Assembly: GCF_034432235.1 (NCBI RefSeq)
Contig: NZ_DAOUCJ010000078.1
Coordinates: 1 to 64,000, forward strand
Direction: 5' to 3'
Source: Thermoflexus sp.
GTDB taxonomy: Bacteria > Chloroflexota > Anaerolineae > Thermoflexales > Thermoflexaceae
Length of the DNA: 64,000 bases
Shown: piece by piece, positions 36,492 through 44,975 of the stretch
Position numbering within the stretch: the first letter of the stretch is position 1
Layout: every line of letters starts with the position of its first letter
Position numbers and translations under genes: made by a program
The notes under the pieces: model-generated
What the model saw: the letters and a program-made list of their open reading frames with translations, nothing else
Told to the model about the DNA's origin: nothing
Database searches by the model: none

Positions 36492-37502
36492 TCAGCGGCA
36501 TGGCTCCCGGGCGAATTGATCGGGACAGCCTGGCGTGTTATCGCGAGCCAAGCCGAAGCGTCCCGGAGGCGGAAGCGTGATCCCGATCCGCTGGATCAGC
36601 CAGCCCAGCGTCACCGGATCCGTCCGCGCCAGCTGGTTGTCTGTCGGATTGCGCAAGGCCAGATCTACCACGGCCCCCGATTCCCGTAGCCACTGCAGGA
36701 TCAGGGCCTCCTGAGGGTCCACCAGCAGCGTGATATATTGATGACGCGGCATGGGCGTGGGCGTCGGCGTGGGCCCAGGAGCAGGCGTCGGTCCGGGGGT
36801 TGGGGCAGGGCGGCGAGGCGACTCGAAAGGCCCCACGGAAAGAACTTCCACGTTCTGAAGGACCAGCTGGCTGACCGGGAGGACCGTCTGCTGGTCCGGC
36901 TTCACCACAGCGACCTGAGCGGCAGCCCCCGGCTCCACCCCCAGAGCTTTCAGGCGGTTGAAAAGATCCTCATCCAGGATCTGGGGATAAAACTCTCCCT
37001 CCGCCCCCTGCTTAACGGGAACAAACCGGAACGTCACCAGGACATCCACCCGATCTCCAGGCGCCAAGTTGAAGGCCACCGCGCCCGCCTCATCCACAGG
37101 GATTGGGAAGGCCACTTTACCGGGTGGCACGAAGAAGCTGGCGTCGGATCCCCGCCGTCCCACCTCCGCAGGCTGGACCGTCAGATCCTCCGGCACGATG
37201 GGCTTCTGTCGGGGGATATCCACCCGCGCCACCTTCCCGATCACCGCCTTGGGATCGGTGAAGGCGCCCTCTGGAAGAACCTCCACCGGCCATCCCCGCA
37301 GCGTCACATCCGATTCGCTGATCACGGCGCCACGAGGGATGTTCTGCGCGGCGATCACAATGGATTGCAGGAAGGGTGGCGTAGGTGTGGCCGTTGGAGC
37401 AGGCCCCGCCGCGAAGCGCGGCAACAGCCATAGCGCCGCTCCCATCAAGACCAGGATCAGCAGGATCAGCAACAACAGCGTCCGATTTCTGCGCCGGCGC
37501 AT
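36492..37502 (-). CDS. cpaB: Tad/Flp pilus assembly protein CpaB (RcpC), SAF domain
   Basis: This 336-residue periplasmic or surface protein has a membrane helix at the N-terminus (LLLLILLILVLMGAALWLLP) and an SAF domain (about 45-115: IVIAAQNIPRGAVISESDVT). A CpaB-type C-terminal region follows (about 125-230, FPIPVDEAGAVAFNLAPGDRVDVLVTF). A Pro/Thr insert lies near residue 235, and YITLLVDPQEALILQWLRES comes near 255. CpaB helps pilus assembly at the secretin or envelope. It is the first gene of the cpaB-tadZ-tadA-tadB-tadC run; the likely promoter is at 37629-37634. Confidence 0.9.
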   Translation of the reverse strand: MRRRRNRTLLLLILLILVLMGAALWLLPRFAAGPAPTATPTPPFLQSIVIAAQNIPRGAVISESDVTLRGWPVEVLPEGAFTDPKAVIGKVARVDIPRQKPIVPEDLTVQPAEVGRRGSDASFFVPPGKVAFPIPVDEAGAVAFNLAPGDRVDVLVTFRFVPVKQGAEGEFYPQILDEDLFNRLKALGVEPGAAAQVAVVKPDQQTVLPVSQLVLQNVEVLSVGPFESPRRPAPTPGPTPAPGPTPTPTPMPRHQYITLLVDPQEALILQWLRESGAVVDLALRNPTDNQLARTDPVTLGWLIQRIGITLPPPGRFGLARDNTPGCPDQFAREPCR

Positions 37503-37628
37503 TCCCCGCCTCCAGTGGATAATCTCCCGCGTTCGCCTCGAGTGGATGGCTCCAGGCTGGTTCCACCGCAGGCCCGGTCTCCACCCGGCACCGCTCCTGG
37601 AAGACAGAAGCTTCTTTGATTACCGTCT

Positions 37629-37634
37629 ATTATA
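37629..37634 (-). promoter_or_regulatory. Minus-10 box of a promoter for the cpaB-tad operon
   Basis: On the minus strand a perfect TATAAT (GGCATATAATAGAC) lies about 125 bases before cpaB. The -35 region 16 bases upstream (TTCCGA) is a poor match, so an activator may be needed. Transcription would begin near 37622. Confidence 0.5.
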
Positions 37635-37735
37635 TGCCTTTTCCAATTTTTCGGAATAGGCGCTGGGTCCCTGGGGTCGGGCTTTCCGGGTAATGCCTCT
37701 GGATGGGATGGGAAAGTGCTCCCTTGAAAGCGTCA

Positions 37736-38392
37736 TCATGAGGGATCTCCCCTTCGCCCGCGGGACCGCCGGTGCCACGCCAGCCAGACCGCCAGCAGCG
37801 CCAATCCCCCTCCGGCCACCGGCCCCCACAACGCCCCGCCTGTCTGCGGCAACCGCGCCGCATCCAGACGCGGCGGAGCTGTTCCCTGCACCGGGCCGTG
37901 CCATTCCCCCGACGGGGGTGGCGGAGGCGGAGGAGGAGCGAGAGCCCCCGTGGCCCCCGGGGTCGGAGATGGCATAGGGGAGGGCGTGGGAGTGGCTGTC
38001 GAAGGAAGGGGGGTGGGCGATCCCAAAGGCGTAGGGGTATATGTCGCCGTAGGCCCAGGGGGCAATGGAGTAGGCGTTAGACCGGGTGTGGGAAACCCAG
38101 AACCCGTGGGCGTCGCCGTCGGCACTGGCGTCCCGGTCGGCGTGGGGGTTGGCGTGTCCGTTGGGGTCGCCAGCGGTGTGGCCGAAGCGGTCGGGGTCAG
38201 GGTCGGAATGGGCGTGGGAGTCCAGGTCGGGAATGGAGTAGGGGTTGGAGCTGGAGGGGTGGGGAATTGGGCTTGCGCCCGATCGTTCCCTCCCAACATC
38301 CAGCTGACCCCCAGCGCCAAGCCCAGGCCGATCCGAAGCCCTCCTTGCTTCCACCAGCCACCTCCTCGGATCGGTGATCCTGCCCACCTCAT
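37736..38392 (-). CDS. Pro/Thr-rich surface protein with LPXTG-type sorting signal
   Basis: This 218-residue protein has a signal peptide (IGLGLALGVSWMLGGNDRAQA, about residues 20-42) and a long Pro/Thr stalk (about 45-150). A Pro run (PPPPPPPPSGEW) follows, and the sequence LPQTGG (about 181) is followed by a membrane helix (ALWGPVAGGGLALLAVWLAW) and an Arg-rich tail. This is the three-part signal used by sortases to fix proteins to a cell surface. No other folded domain is visible. It lies between cpaB and the Kelch/DUF11 giant on the same strand. The start has GGGAGGGAC upstream. No sortase gene occurs in the window. Confidence 0.82.
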   Translation of the reverse strand: MRWAGSPIRGGGWWKQGGLRIGLGLALGVSWMLGGNDRAQAQFPTPPAPTPTPFPTWTPTPIPTLTPTASATPLATPTDTPTPTPTGTPVPTATPTGSGFPTPGLTPTPLPPGPTATYTPTPLGSPTPLPSTATPTPSPMPSPTPGATGALAPPPPPPPPSGEWHGPVQGTAPPRLDAARLPQTGGALWGPVAGGGLALLAVWLAWHRRSRGRRGDPS

Positions 38393-38585
38393 CCGGTCCC
38401 TCCCCTTATTCTCAATTTTCGTTCGAAGGCAAGGGGTCCAGCGTCGTCTCCATGGACTGGAGGGATTTTACTGCCGAATCCTGGGATTGGGAAGGTCGGG
38501 CTGGCTTGACTCCAAAGGGGAATCATCCAGACGCTATGGAGAGACCCGGCTCGGGAACAACAGCGAAGCCCAGTTTCCCCATCCG

Positions 38586-41500
38586 CTATCGCAGGATCAG
38601 GGGGAGGAAGACGGAATATCCGCCAGCCCGGACAGGAACAGTAACGTTGTTGTCTTCCCGCGTCTCCATCACGCATCCCCGGCCTGGAAAGCCAAAGCCG
38701 GGCGCGTAAGCATCCACCGTGGCACTGATCCAGGCAGGACCTGAGAGCGTCAGCGTGAACGTGCCTGAGGCCATCTCGCCGGGGCGTAGCCGGTTCATTC
38801 CGAAGAACAAATAGTCCGATCGCACCGGGACGCCGTTCACGGAGAATCCCACGAGCACCCAGTAGGGAGCGCAGAGCGGGGATGAAGTATCCAGTGGACG
38901 GGCCGTGCCGGGCCCGAGGTTGGTGACAACCACAGTGAGCGTAACGGTGCGGCCATCGAAGCGCACGGACTCCGGCGGAATGGCCGCCACCAAGTCCGGC
39001 CCGGCCAGGGCGGTGACGTCGGAGGCCTGGAAGGCATCCATCAGGGGAACGCCGGCCGTCCCGAAGGAGCGGGCGATGACTGTGTTGGTGAAGGCGACCA
39101 CGTCGGAGAGATTGGCGGAGATGCTGATCTGAGCCCTCTGGACGAAGGAAAACGTGGCCCGCGGGCCCAGGGCGGGCAGCGTAATCACCGCCTGCCCCCA
39201 CCCAACGGGCGGGTCCACGAAAGCAATCCACGGCCACCCGGTCAGCGTGTCGGTGATCCGGATATCCGTGACCGTCACCCACCCGGTGTTGGTGACCGTG
39301 ATCGTGTAATCAAGCACATCTCCGATGTCCGCCTGACTCCGGCCATCGGTTTTGGAGATCTCGAGAGCGTAGGGCTGACGCACCAGGTGGGCAACACTCC
39401 CAAGCGGAATCGGGATAGCGCCGGAGAGGGCCGCGGTGGCGGTGAGCCACACGCCATCGGCGATGAAGGCGGGCTCCGTGATCCGTACGGTCCAGGTGAG
39501 GGCAGCAGCCATCCCCGCGCTCAGGCCGGGCAGGTCCCAGCGGAAGGTCGGCCATGTGTCCGTGAACACCGAACCGATGGAGACCTGGACGCCGTTGGGA
39601 ATCGGGACGATAGGGCTGGGAAGCTGGCCGAAGATCTCCAAAGCCCCACTGGCTGCCGACGCCGTGTTCGTCACTCGAAGCGTATAGGTGAGCAGCGCCC
39701 CCGGGGAAACGATGCTCCCGGCAGGCGGAAGGGCGCCGAGCGTGCCGGTCAGCGCCGCCACCGGATGGATGACCGGGTTGCTGGCAAGCGAGCCGAACTC
39801 ATCGGTCTGCAACACAGCCTGGTTCTGGATATCGCCGCCTCCTGCGGACACGGTGACGGCGAAGGAGAACGTCAGAATCCCACCCGGGGCGAGGGAGGCG
39901 ATTTCCCCCAGCCATCCGCTGGGGGAGACCGTCCATGAGAGACCCCCGGAAGCGGAAGCGGAGCCTCCCACGTAAGCGGTTCCAGCAGGGAAGAAATCGA
40001 CCAGGCGGAGGCCATGCAGGGTGGCGCCGCTGTCGTTCGTCAGGACAACCGTGTAGGTGATCCGATCTCCCGGTCGCACCGAGCTTCCTCCCGGGGGCGC
40101 GGCTTGCTTCCACCAGGTGGGCGGCCTGTCCGGGACCTCATAGCGCAGATCGGCCCGGAGCAAGAAAGGCGCCGTGAGGGGGTTTGTGGTGCTGAGAGCC
40201 ACTTCATACTGCAGAGACTGAACATAGAGACTGAGGGGAATGGAGAGCGTAACCACCCCCGTCTCGGTGAGCGGTGTCCATGCGCTCCAATCACTCCAGG
40301 GGAAGCCATCCTGGCTCTGGGATCGAATACGAACCGCGGCGTCTGTTCCGGGCGGATGCAGAAACTGAAGATCCAGAGTCAACAGCAGCCGTCGCCGATC
40401 CAGATGGAAGGGTGGGGCCAGATAGCGCCCATTGGATACGAAGAGCCCTGCTCCCTCCGCGCTCAGGCGGCCGGCGTTGATATGGGTCAGCGGGATGTTG
40501 CCATACCGGCCTCCGATCACATAAACCCAACCATCCGGCAACACCACCATGGCATGGGCGCTGCGGGGCGGCGTGATCAGGCTGGTCGCCGTCCAGGTGA
40601 TGACCTCCCCCGTGTCCGCGAGCACACCCGCTCGCACATCCCGGCTGGCATCACTGAAGTTGCTTTGCAGACCCCCACTGGTCAGCAGGAGGCCGTGATA
40701 ACCGATGGCCGCCAGATCCACCAGATTGTTATCCAGGGGCGTAGTGCGCGTGAAGGGTCCAAGGAGCGTTCCGTCCCCCAGAGGCGCGAACCAGACCTCG
40801 AACAGCGGCAGGCTGTTTGTCCCGGTCATTCCTCCGATCACATAAAGAGCACCCTGCTCGGCGACTGCCGCGTGCCGCCACAGGGGATAGGGAAGCGTCC
40901 ATGAAAGGACTTGCCAGCTGGTGATCTGACCCGTGACCGGGTCAGGCCGCGCTGCGTAGATGAGGTCACGAACCTGCAAGCCCTCTGAAATCCCCCCCAG
41001 CACATAGATCCATCCACCCCATGCGACAACCGCCATGTTCGTCAGGCTGATGGGCAGAGAAGCCGTCGTCGTGAACGGCCCCAGGGAGCCGTCCGGCTGG
41101 ATCCGGGCATAGACCACCGTCCGCTGCGGCGCCCCCGGGGCGATGGCCGGCTGGTTTTGCCCGCCGATCACATAGAGAAAATTGTTCACCACCACCGCCC
41201 CTCCATACGCGATCCCGGAAGGGAAGAAGTCCGCGAGGTTTGTCGAAACCGTCACCCAGGAAGTGAGATCATGATCGGAGCGGACGGTGGCCGATTGCAC
41301 AAGGGATGGGCCGGCGATCATGTCGTTGCTCGAGGCCAATCCTCCCAGGACATAGAGGCGGCTCGCCGTATAAACGGCCATGTGACCCCAACGGGGGATC
41401 AAACCAGCGGTCACCACCGTGGTGATCCACTCGCCGCTCAGCCCGGCTCGAAGGAGGGAGACGGCGCCATCTCCCATATTCGCCAGCCCGGTACGGAGGA

Positions 41501-41708
41501 ACTCTCCCGGGCTGAAATCGGCCAGGGTGGTCTGAGAGAGGGCCTGGACGCCCGCCTCAACCCGGCGGCCCATAGACAGAAGGAGAACGAGAAATCCCAC
41601 CCCTCCCAGGAGAAGCCCTGCTCCAACCCGATGCCAACCCCTGCGCGACCCCATAGCCCGGATCCTGGGTGGAGAGATGGAGATCGGACCCGCTGGAAGC
41701 CTCCTCAT
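38586..41708 (-). CDS. Giant surface protein: Kelch-like beta-propeller, DUF11 repeats, CARDB, C-terminal FLPLILR
   Basis: A 1,040-residue exported protein. Signal or anchor helix: GAGLLLGGVGFLVLLLSMG (about residues 28-46). A Kelch-like propeller (about 85-420) has repeats such as RLYVLGGL, FLYVIGGQ, WIYVLGGI, ALYVIGGM and WVYVIGGR. A beta domain follows (about 420-530), then three DUF11-type repeats (ITYTVVLTN, LTYTLRVTN, LDYTITVTN; about 545-890). A CARDB-like domain (about 905-1020) closes with the tail SVFLPLILR. The start codon overlaps the stop of the TadE/G-like gene before it (ATGA), so it is translated with the pilus genes. It is a good candidate for a pilus-linked adhesin; that role is inferred. 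Confidence 0.85.
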   Translation of the reverse strand: MRRLPAGPISISPPRIRAMGSRRGWHRVGAGLLLGGVGFLVLLLSMGRRVEAGVQALSQTTLADFSPGEFLRTGLANMGDGAVSLLRAGLSGEWITTVVTAGLIPRWGHMAVYTASRLYVLGGLASSNDMIAGPSLVQSATVRSDHDLTSWVTVSTNLADFFPSGIAYGGAVVVNNFLYVIGGQNQPAIAPGAPQRTVVYARIQPDGSLGPFTTTASLPISLTNMAVVAWGGWIYVLGGISEGLQVRDLIYAARPDPVTGQITSWQVLSWTLPYPLWRHAAVAEQGALYVIGGMTGTNSLPLFEVWFAPLGDGTLLGPFTRTTPLDNNLVDLAAIGYHGLLLTSGGLQSNFSDASRDVRAGVLADTGEVITWTATSLITPPRSAHAMVVLPDGWVYVIGGRYGNIPLTHINAGRLSAEGAGLFVSNGRYLAPPFHLDRRRLLLTLDLQFLHPPGTDAAVRIRSQSQDGFPWSDWSAWTPLTETGVVTLSIPLSLYVQSLQYEVALSTTNPLTAPFLLRADLRYEVPDRPPTWWKQAAPPGGSSVRPGDRITYTVVLTNDSGATLHGLRLVDFFPAGTAYVGGSASASGGLSWTVSPSGWLGEIASLAPGGILTFSFAVTVSAGGGDIQNQAVLQTDEFGSLASNPVIHPVAALTGTLGALPPAGSIVSPGALLTYTLRVTNTASAASGALEIFGQLPSPIVPIPNGVQVSIGSVFTDTWPTFRWDLPGLSAGMAAALTWTVRITEPAFIADGVWLTATAALSGAIPIPLGSVAHLVRQPYALEISKTDGRSQADIGDVLDYTITVTNTGWVTVTDIRITDTLTGWPWIAFVDPPVGWGQAVITLPALGPRATFSFVQRAQISISANLSDVVAFTNTVIARSFGTAGVPLMDAFQASDVTALAGPDLVAAIPPESVRFDGRTVTLTVVVTNLGPGTARPLDTSSPLCAPYWVLVGFSVNGVPVRSDYLFFGMNRLRPGEMASGTFTLTLSGPAWISATVDAYAPGFGFPGRGCVMETREDNNVTVPVRAGGYSVFLPLILR

Positions 41709-43015
41709 CGGAACAGGAAGAGTTGAGGAGGTGTGGTCGGGCAAGCGTTCTCGTTATAGGTCAGCTGGAAGTTTGCCCCGGAGACATCGACTTCGTAGCC
41801 GAAGATGGCGCCGTTCCCGGTGAACCCCTGGCTGCCCGAGAGGTTCACCAGGCCGTTTGGGGCGTAGATCAGGCCTTCCCATGAGATCCGGGAATACGAG
41901 AGCTGGATCGCCCCGTTGTTGGTGTCATTCGAGGTCGAGAAGAACAGGAGCTGCCCCTTGCCATCGGGCTCCTTGTAGAACCCCCTGAAGTAGGCCTGAT
42001 CGTTGTTCGAACTCGTGGACTTGATCGATCCATTGGTGACGACAGTGATGGTGACCGTCCCCCCGCCCTGGATCGTGACATCGCCGTCGACGACGTAGAG
42101 CCCATCGCAAAGTTTATAGGAGCCCCTACCATTGCTCCCGGGGGAGGGACAGCGGCCGCTGGATTGCAGGGTGATGGAGTCCTTGAAATAATACCGCCGG
42201 CTGGAATCGACCTGGTTCCATTTCGCGCCGCCGGGCAGGAAGTCCTCATACCGGTAAAACTGCGGCATCGGGATGTAGCTGCCCTGCTGGGTGGTCTGGC
42301 ATGTCCCGTTTCCTTTCTTCTGAGTCACGTAATCGCAGACCCCGTTGATATACATTTGCTGGCTGATGTTGATATCGGCGTTGGAGTGGATGTTGCCGTT
42401 GACGACCCCAGCCTGGCCGCCGCCGGTGGCCTTGAGCACGTTAGGCTGGCAGTTGCCGGTGCACCCCGCGAAAATCGCCCAGCCATTGCAAGAAACCGGG
42501 GGCTGATAGACCGCCACCGCTTCGGCACTCACCCGCAGGTTCGCCCGGCCGATCACCTGTGCGATGAAGGCCGGGAAGGGATTCCAGACCACCACGCGAA
42601 TCCCCTTGACCTCTTTGGTGCCGATCTTCGCCGGCACGAAACCGCCACCGACCGGGCCGAGGACGTTCCCATCCGCGTCGGTGTAGAAGACCTCGATATT
42701 GTTGTTATAAGCATCTCCCGGTTGACCAGAGGTATCCGGGATGCCGTGGGTCTCTACAGCGGCGTTCACTGCCTGCCGCAGGGATGCCTCCAGACAGCCA
42801 TAACCATGGGGATTACTGCACCATGGTTGGGGGTTCCAGAGAAAGCGAGCCCCGGTCAGGGCGCCAGCGTCCGCCCCGTTCTGAGCCCGCCGGCGCTGGC
42901 CGTAGGCATTGCTGCCATCCAGGGCCAGGGCCGTGAGGGCCAGAAGGCCGATGAAGGCGATCGCGATGAGCACCAGCGCCTGTCCACGATTCCGCCCTTC
43001 CATCCTTCCGCCCAT
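41705..43015 (-). CDS. TadG-like pilus assembly protein with N-terminal Flp/TadE-G segment
   Basis: This 436-residue protein starts with the Tad-G type prepilin-like segment GQALVLIAIAFIGLLALTALALDGSNAYGQRRRAQNGADAGALTGA (about residues 10-54), which anchors it in the membrane. The rest is a large extracytoplasmic region rich in Asn, Gly and Tyr, with several Cys pairs (CNGWAIFAGCTGNC) and the acid-rich YNNNIEVFYTDADGNV. The ATG at 43015 has AGGAGG nine bases upstream. It lies between a TadE-like gene and the Kelch giant, all on one strand and nearly touching. Function by context: minor pilin or assembly factor. Confidence 0.85.
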   Translation of the reverse strand: MGGRMEGRNRGQALVLIAIAFIGLLALTALALDGSNAYGQRRRAQNGADAGALTGARFLWNPQPWCSNPHGYGCLEASLRQAVNAAVETHGIPDTSGQPGDAYNNNIEVFYTDADGNVLGPVGGGFVPAKIGTKEVKGIRVVVWNPFPAFIAQVIGRANLRVSAEAVAVYQPPVSCNGWAIFAGCTGNCQPNVLKATGGGQAGVVNGNIHSNADINISQQMYINGVCDYVTQKKGNGTCQTTQQGSYIPMPQFYRYEDFLPGGAKWNQVDSSRRYYFKDSITLQSSGRCPSPGSNGRGSYKLCDGLYVVDGDVTIQGGGTVTITVVTNGSIKSTSSNNDQAYFRGFYKEPDGKGQLLFFSTSNDTNNGAIQLSYSRISWEGLIYAPNGLVNLSGSQGFTGNGAIFGYEVDVSGANFQLTYNENACPTTPPQLFLFR

Positions 43016-43047
43016 GGGAGCACCTCCTGATCGGTCCGTATCACGCC

Positions 43048-43536
43048 TCACGGGCATGCCCCGGATCCATGGTTTAGGGCCCGTTGCACCGCGTAAGCCC
43101 GCAGCCTCACCTCTGGGCCGAACATCGCCTGCATCACCGGCGTGATCATCGTGAATGAATACAAGGTGGAAACCGTGATCGGCGTCCCGAAGCAGATCTG
43201 TCCCGGATCGTTCGGCGTGATCACAATCGTAACCCGGTAGGGATCCAGAGGAGTTCCAGGCGTCTGCCGGATCGCGATGAACGTCCGATCGTAAGCGTTA
43301 TTGGGGGTCGCGCATGAAGGCCCGTTGGCCGCACTGATGCAGCGCGGGTTCATCGCCGCGTAGAGCGCCCCCTCGCCCGCCGCATCCTGGATCGCTACCC
43401 ACGCCATATACATCCGGCCCAGATCCAGCACCCCGGTGAGCAACAGCAACAACACGGTGGCGGCCAGGGCGAACTCCACCAGGCTCTGGCCGCGCTGGCG
43501 ATGATCATGGGAGCAGGGATTCCCGCCGGATCCCAT
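43048..43536 (-). CDS. TadE-like minor pseudopilin
   Basis: This 162-residue protein has the TadE motif RQRGQSLVEFALAATVLLLLLTG (about 13-35) followed by DLGRMYMAWVAIQDAAGEGA. The QSLVEF stretch precedes a 17-residue hydrophobic helix, the prepilin-like segment processed by TadV-type peptidases. The rest is a small beta-rich domain with two Cys (CISAANGPSC). It is the middle one of three minus-strand TadE/G genes. Confidence 0.88.
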   Translation of the reverse strand: MGSGGNPCSHDHRQRGQSLVEFALAATVLLLLLTGVLDLGRMYMAWVAIQDAAGEGALYAAMNPRCISAANGPSCATPNNAYDRTFIAIRQTPGTPLDPYRVTIVITPNDPGQICFGTPITVSTLYSFTMITPVMQAMFGPEVRLRAYAVQRALNHGSGACP

Positions 43537-43554
43537 CGTCCTCTCCCCTCGCGC

Positions 43555-44115
43555 TCACGGCTTGGGCATGGCGATCCCGCTGATCGGGACCACGGAGCGC
43601 ATCCCGGCGAAACGGAGCGGCAGGTTCGATACGAAGGGCCGGATCAGCGGGGTGGCCGCGCTCACCTGAGATTGAACTTCCACATAGACCAGGTCGTTCA
43701 GGGCCAGGACATCCGTGGTGGGCAACTGAGTCTGAGCCGGATCCGAAGAGCACCTGCCCAAAGAAAGGAAGGACCCACTCCCATTGGGACGACGATACTC
43801 CACCGTCATCGTCACCTGGCTCTGGGGCGTCAGCGCCAGTGTCCCATAAGCCCGGTTCAGGATCTCATTGCACTCGGCGACGGTCACCTTCCCGCGATCC
43901 GCATCGTTGCCCCGATGGATGGTCACAGCGGCCGCGCGCAACGCTTCCCGCGCCGCGTTGGAGACCTCGGTGTAGATGAAGAGAACGCGGCCGAACTCCA
44001 TGATGCCCAGCATGAACAACAACAGCACCGGGAGGACCAGGGCGAACTCCACCAGGCCCTGCCCCCCACTCCTGCATCCCCCCCGCGACAGTCTCGCCGG
44101 TATCCGGAAAGTCAT
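43555..44115 (-). CDS. TadE-like minor pseudopilin
   Basis: This 186-residue protein has the TadE segment GGQGLVEFALVLPVLLLFMLG (about 16-37) followed by EFGRVLFIYTEVSNAAREAL. The C-terminal part is a beta-rich domain. The ATG at 44115 is 10 bases from an AGGAGG site; the open frame runs much further upstream but without similarity. It heads the minus-strand unit TadE-TadE-TadG-Kelch, divergent from the plus-strand unit across about 200 bases. Confidence 0.9.
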   Translation of the reverse strand: MTFRIPARLSRGGCRSGGQGLVEFALVLPVLLLFMLGIMEFGRVLFIYTEVSNAAREALRAAAVTIHRGNDADRGKVTVAECNEILNRAYGTLALTPQSQVTMTVEYRRPNGSGSFLSLGRCSSDPAQTQLPTTDVLALNDLVYVEVQSQVSAATPLIRPFVSNLPLRFAGMRSVVPISGIAMPKP

Positions 44116-44203
44116 AAATCTCTTACCTCCTTGTAAGAAACCGCCCCGTCCGATGGGGAGGTTACGGGCCCGTTCTTCCCACCCCTGCCGGACCTTCGGG
44201 CTA

Positions 44204-44231
44204 TTGACGGTTTGAGAATTTTTAATATAAT
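44204..44231 (+). promoter_or_regulatory. Sigma-70 promoter of the plus-strand TadE-VWA unit
   Basis: TTGACG (44204-44209), a 16-base spacer and TATAAT (44226-44231); transcription would begin near 44238. On the opposite strand the same AT-rich block holds TATATT with TTTCAT 17 bases upstream, a weak candidate promoter for the divergent unit. Confidence 0.7.
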
Positions 44232-44246
44232 CTGGGGGAGGGAGAA

Positions 44247-44270
44247 ATGAAAGAAGGCCCAGTTTTATAA
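44247..44270 (+). other. Possible 7-codon leader peptide
   Basis: A GGGGGAGGGAG ribosome binding site lies four bases before ATG of a frame reading MKEGPVL and a TAA stop. It sits just after the predicted transcription start and before the TadE gene, and a short stem (AAGGCC / GGCCTT, 44254-44259 and 44289-44294) overlaps it. It may be a leader ORF or chance. Confidence 0.3.
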
Positions 44271-44313
44271 ACCGTTTTAGATTTAGAAGGCCTTTGGGAT
44301 ACGAGAGGGGTCG

Positions 44314-44916
44314 ATGCGTCGATGGGTATGGAGGGGGCGGAGAGCCCAGAGCATCGTGGAGCTGGCGATCCTGCTGCCCCTCTTCCTGATCCTCATCGCC
44401 GGCCTGACCGAACTGGGGTTCGCGATCGCCACGTATCTTTCCCTCCAGGACGCCGTGCGGGAGGCCGCCCGCTTCGGGGCCGACGGCGATCCCTGTCTGT
44501 ATGCCGATCATCAGGAGGATCCCCGAGACCCCGGTGCCGTTTGCGACAGCGATCTCTTCATGACTCCTGTCTCCCAGCGCTTCGATGAAGCCTTCCGTCC
44601 ATACGCGCTGAACGCAGGCCTGGGGGATGATCTGGTGATCTCTGCTTTCGGCATCCGACAGGACGGCACGCTGGCCTGGCGGCTCCCCCGCAATGCCCCT
44701 AACGGGTGGTCCCGTTTCCACAATCGGAGCTCCCGGGTCACAAATGCAGCGATCGCCGCCCAGATCGGCCATTTCCCCAGCAAAGGCGTGCTGGTGGTGG
44801 AGGTGTATTACCACTACCGCCAGCGTCTGGGTCTGTTCACCTGGGCGTTCCCCGAAATGATCCCGATGTATGCATCGGCCTGGATGCCGCTGCCTTCTGT
44901 GGATCCGATGGAATGA
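44314..44916 (+). CDS. TadE-like minor pseudopilin
   Basis: This 200-residue protein has the motif RAQSIVELAILLPLFLILIAG (about 10-30) followed by ELGFAIATYLSLQDAVREAARFG. The remainder is an extracytoplasmic domain with a Cys pair (CLYADH..., GAVCDS). It is the first gene of the plus-strand Tad unit with its own promoter 83 bases upstream. A GAGAGGGGTCG site precedes the ATG. Confidence 0.9.
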   Translation: MRRWVWRGRRAQSIVELAILLPLFLILIAGLTELGFAIATYLSLQDAVREAARFGADGDPCLYADHQEDPRDPGAVCDSDLFMTPVSQRFDEAFRPYALNAGLGDDLVISAFGIRQDGTLAWRLPRNAPNGWSRFHNRSSRVTNAAIAAQIGHFPSKGVLVVEVYYHYRQRLGLFTWAFPEMIPMYASAWMPLPSVDPME

Positions 44917-44975
44917 ACGAGGCGCGGGTCTGCAGGGCTTCTCCGGCGCCCTAAGGGAGATCAGGAGGTGGAGCG

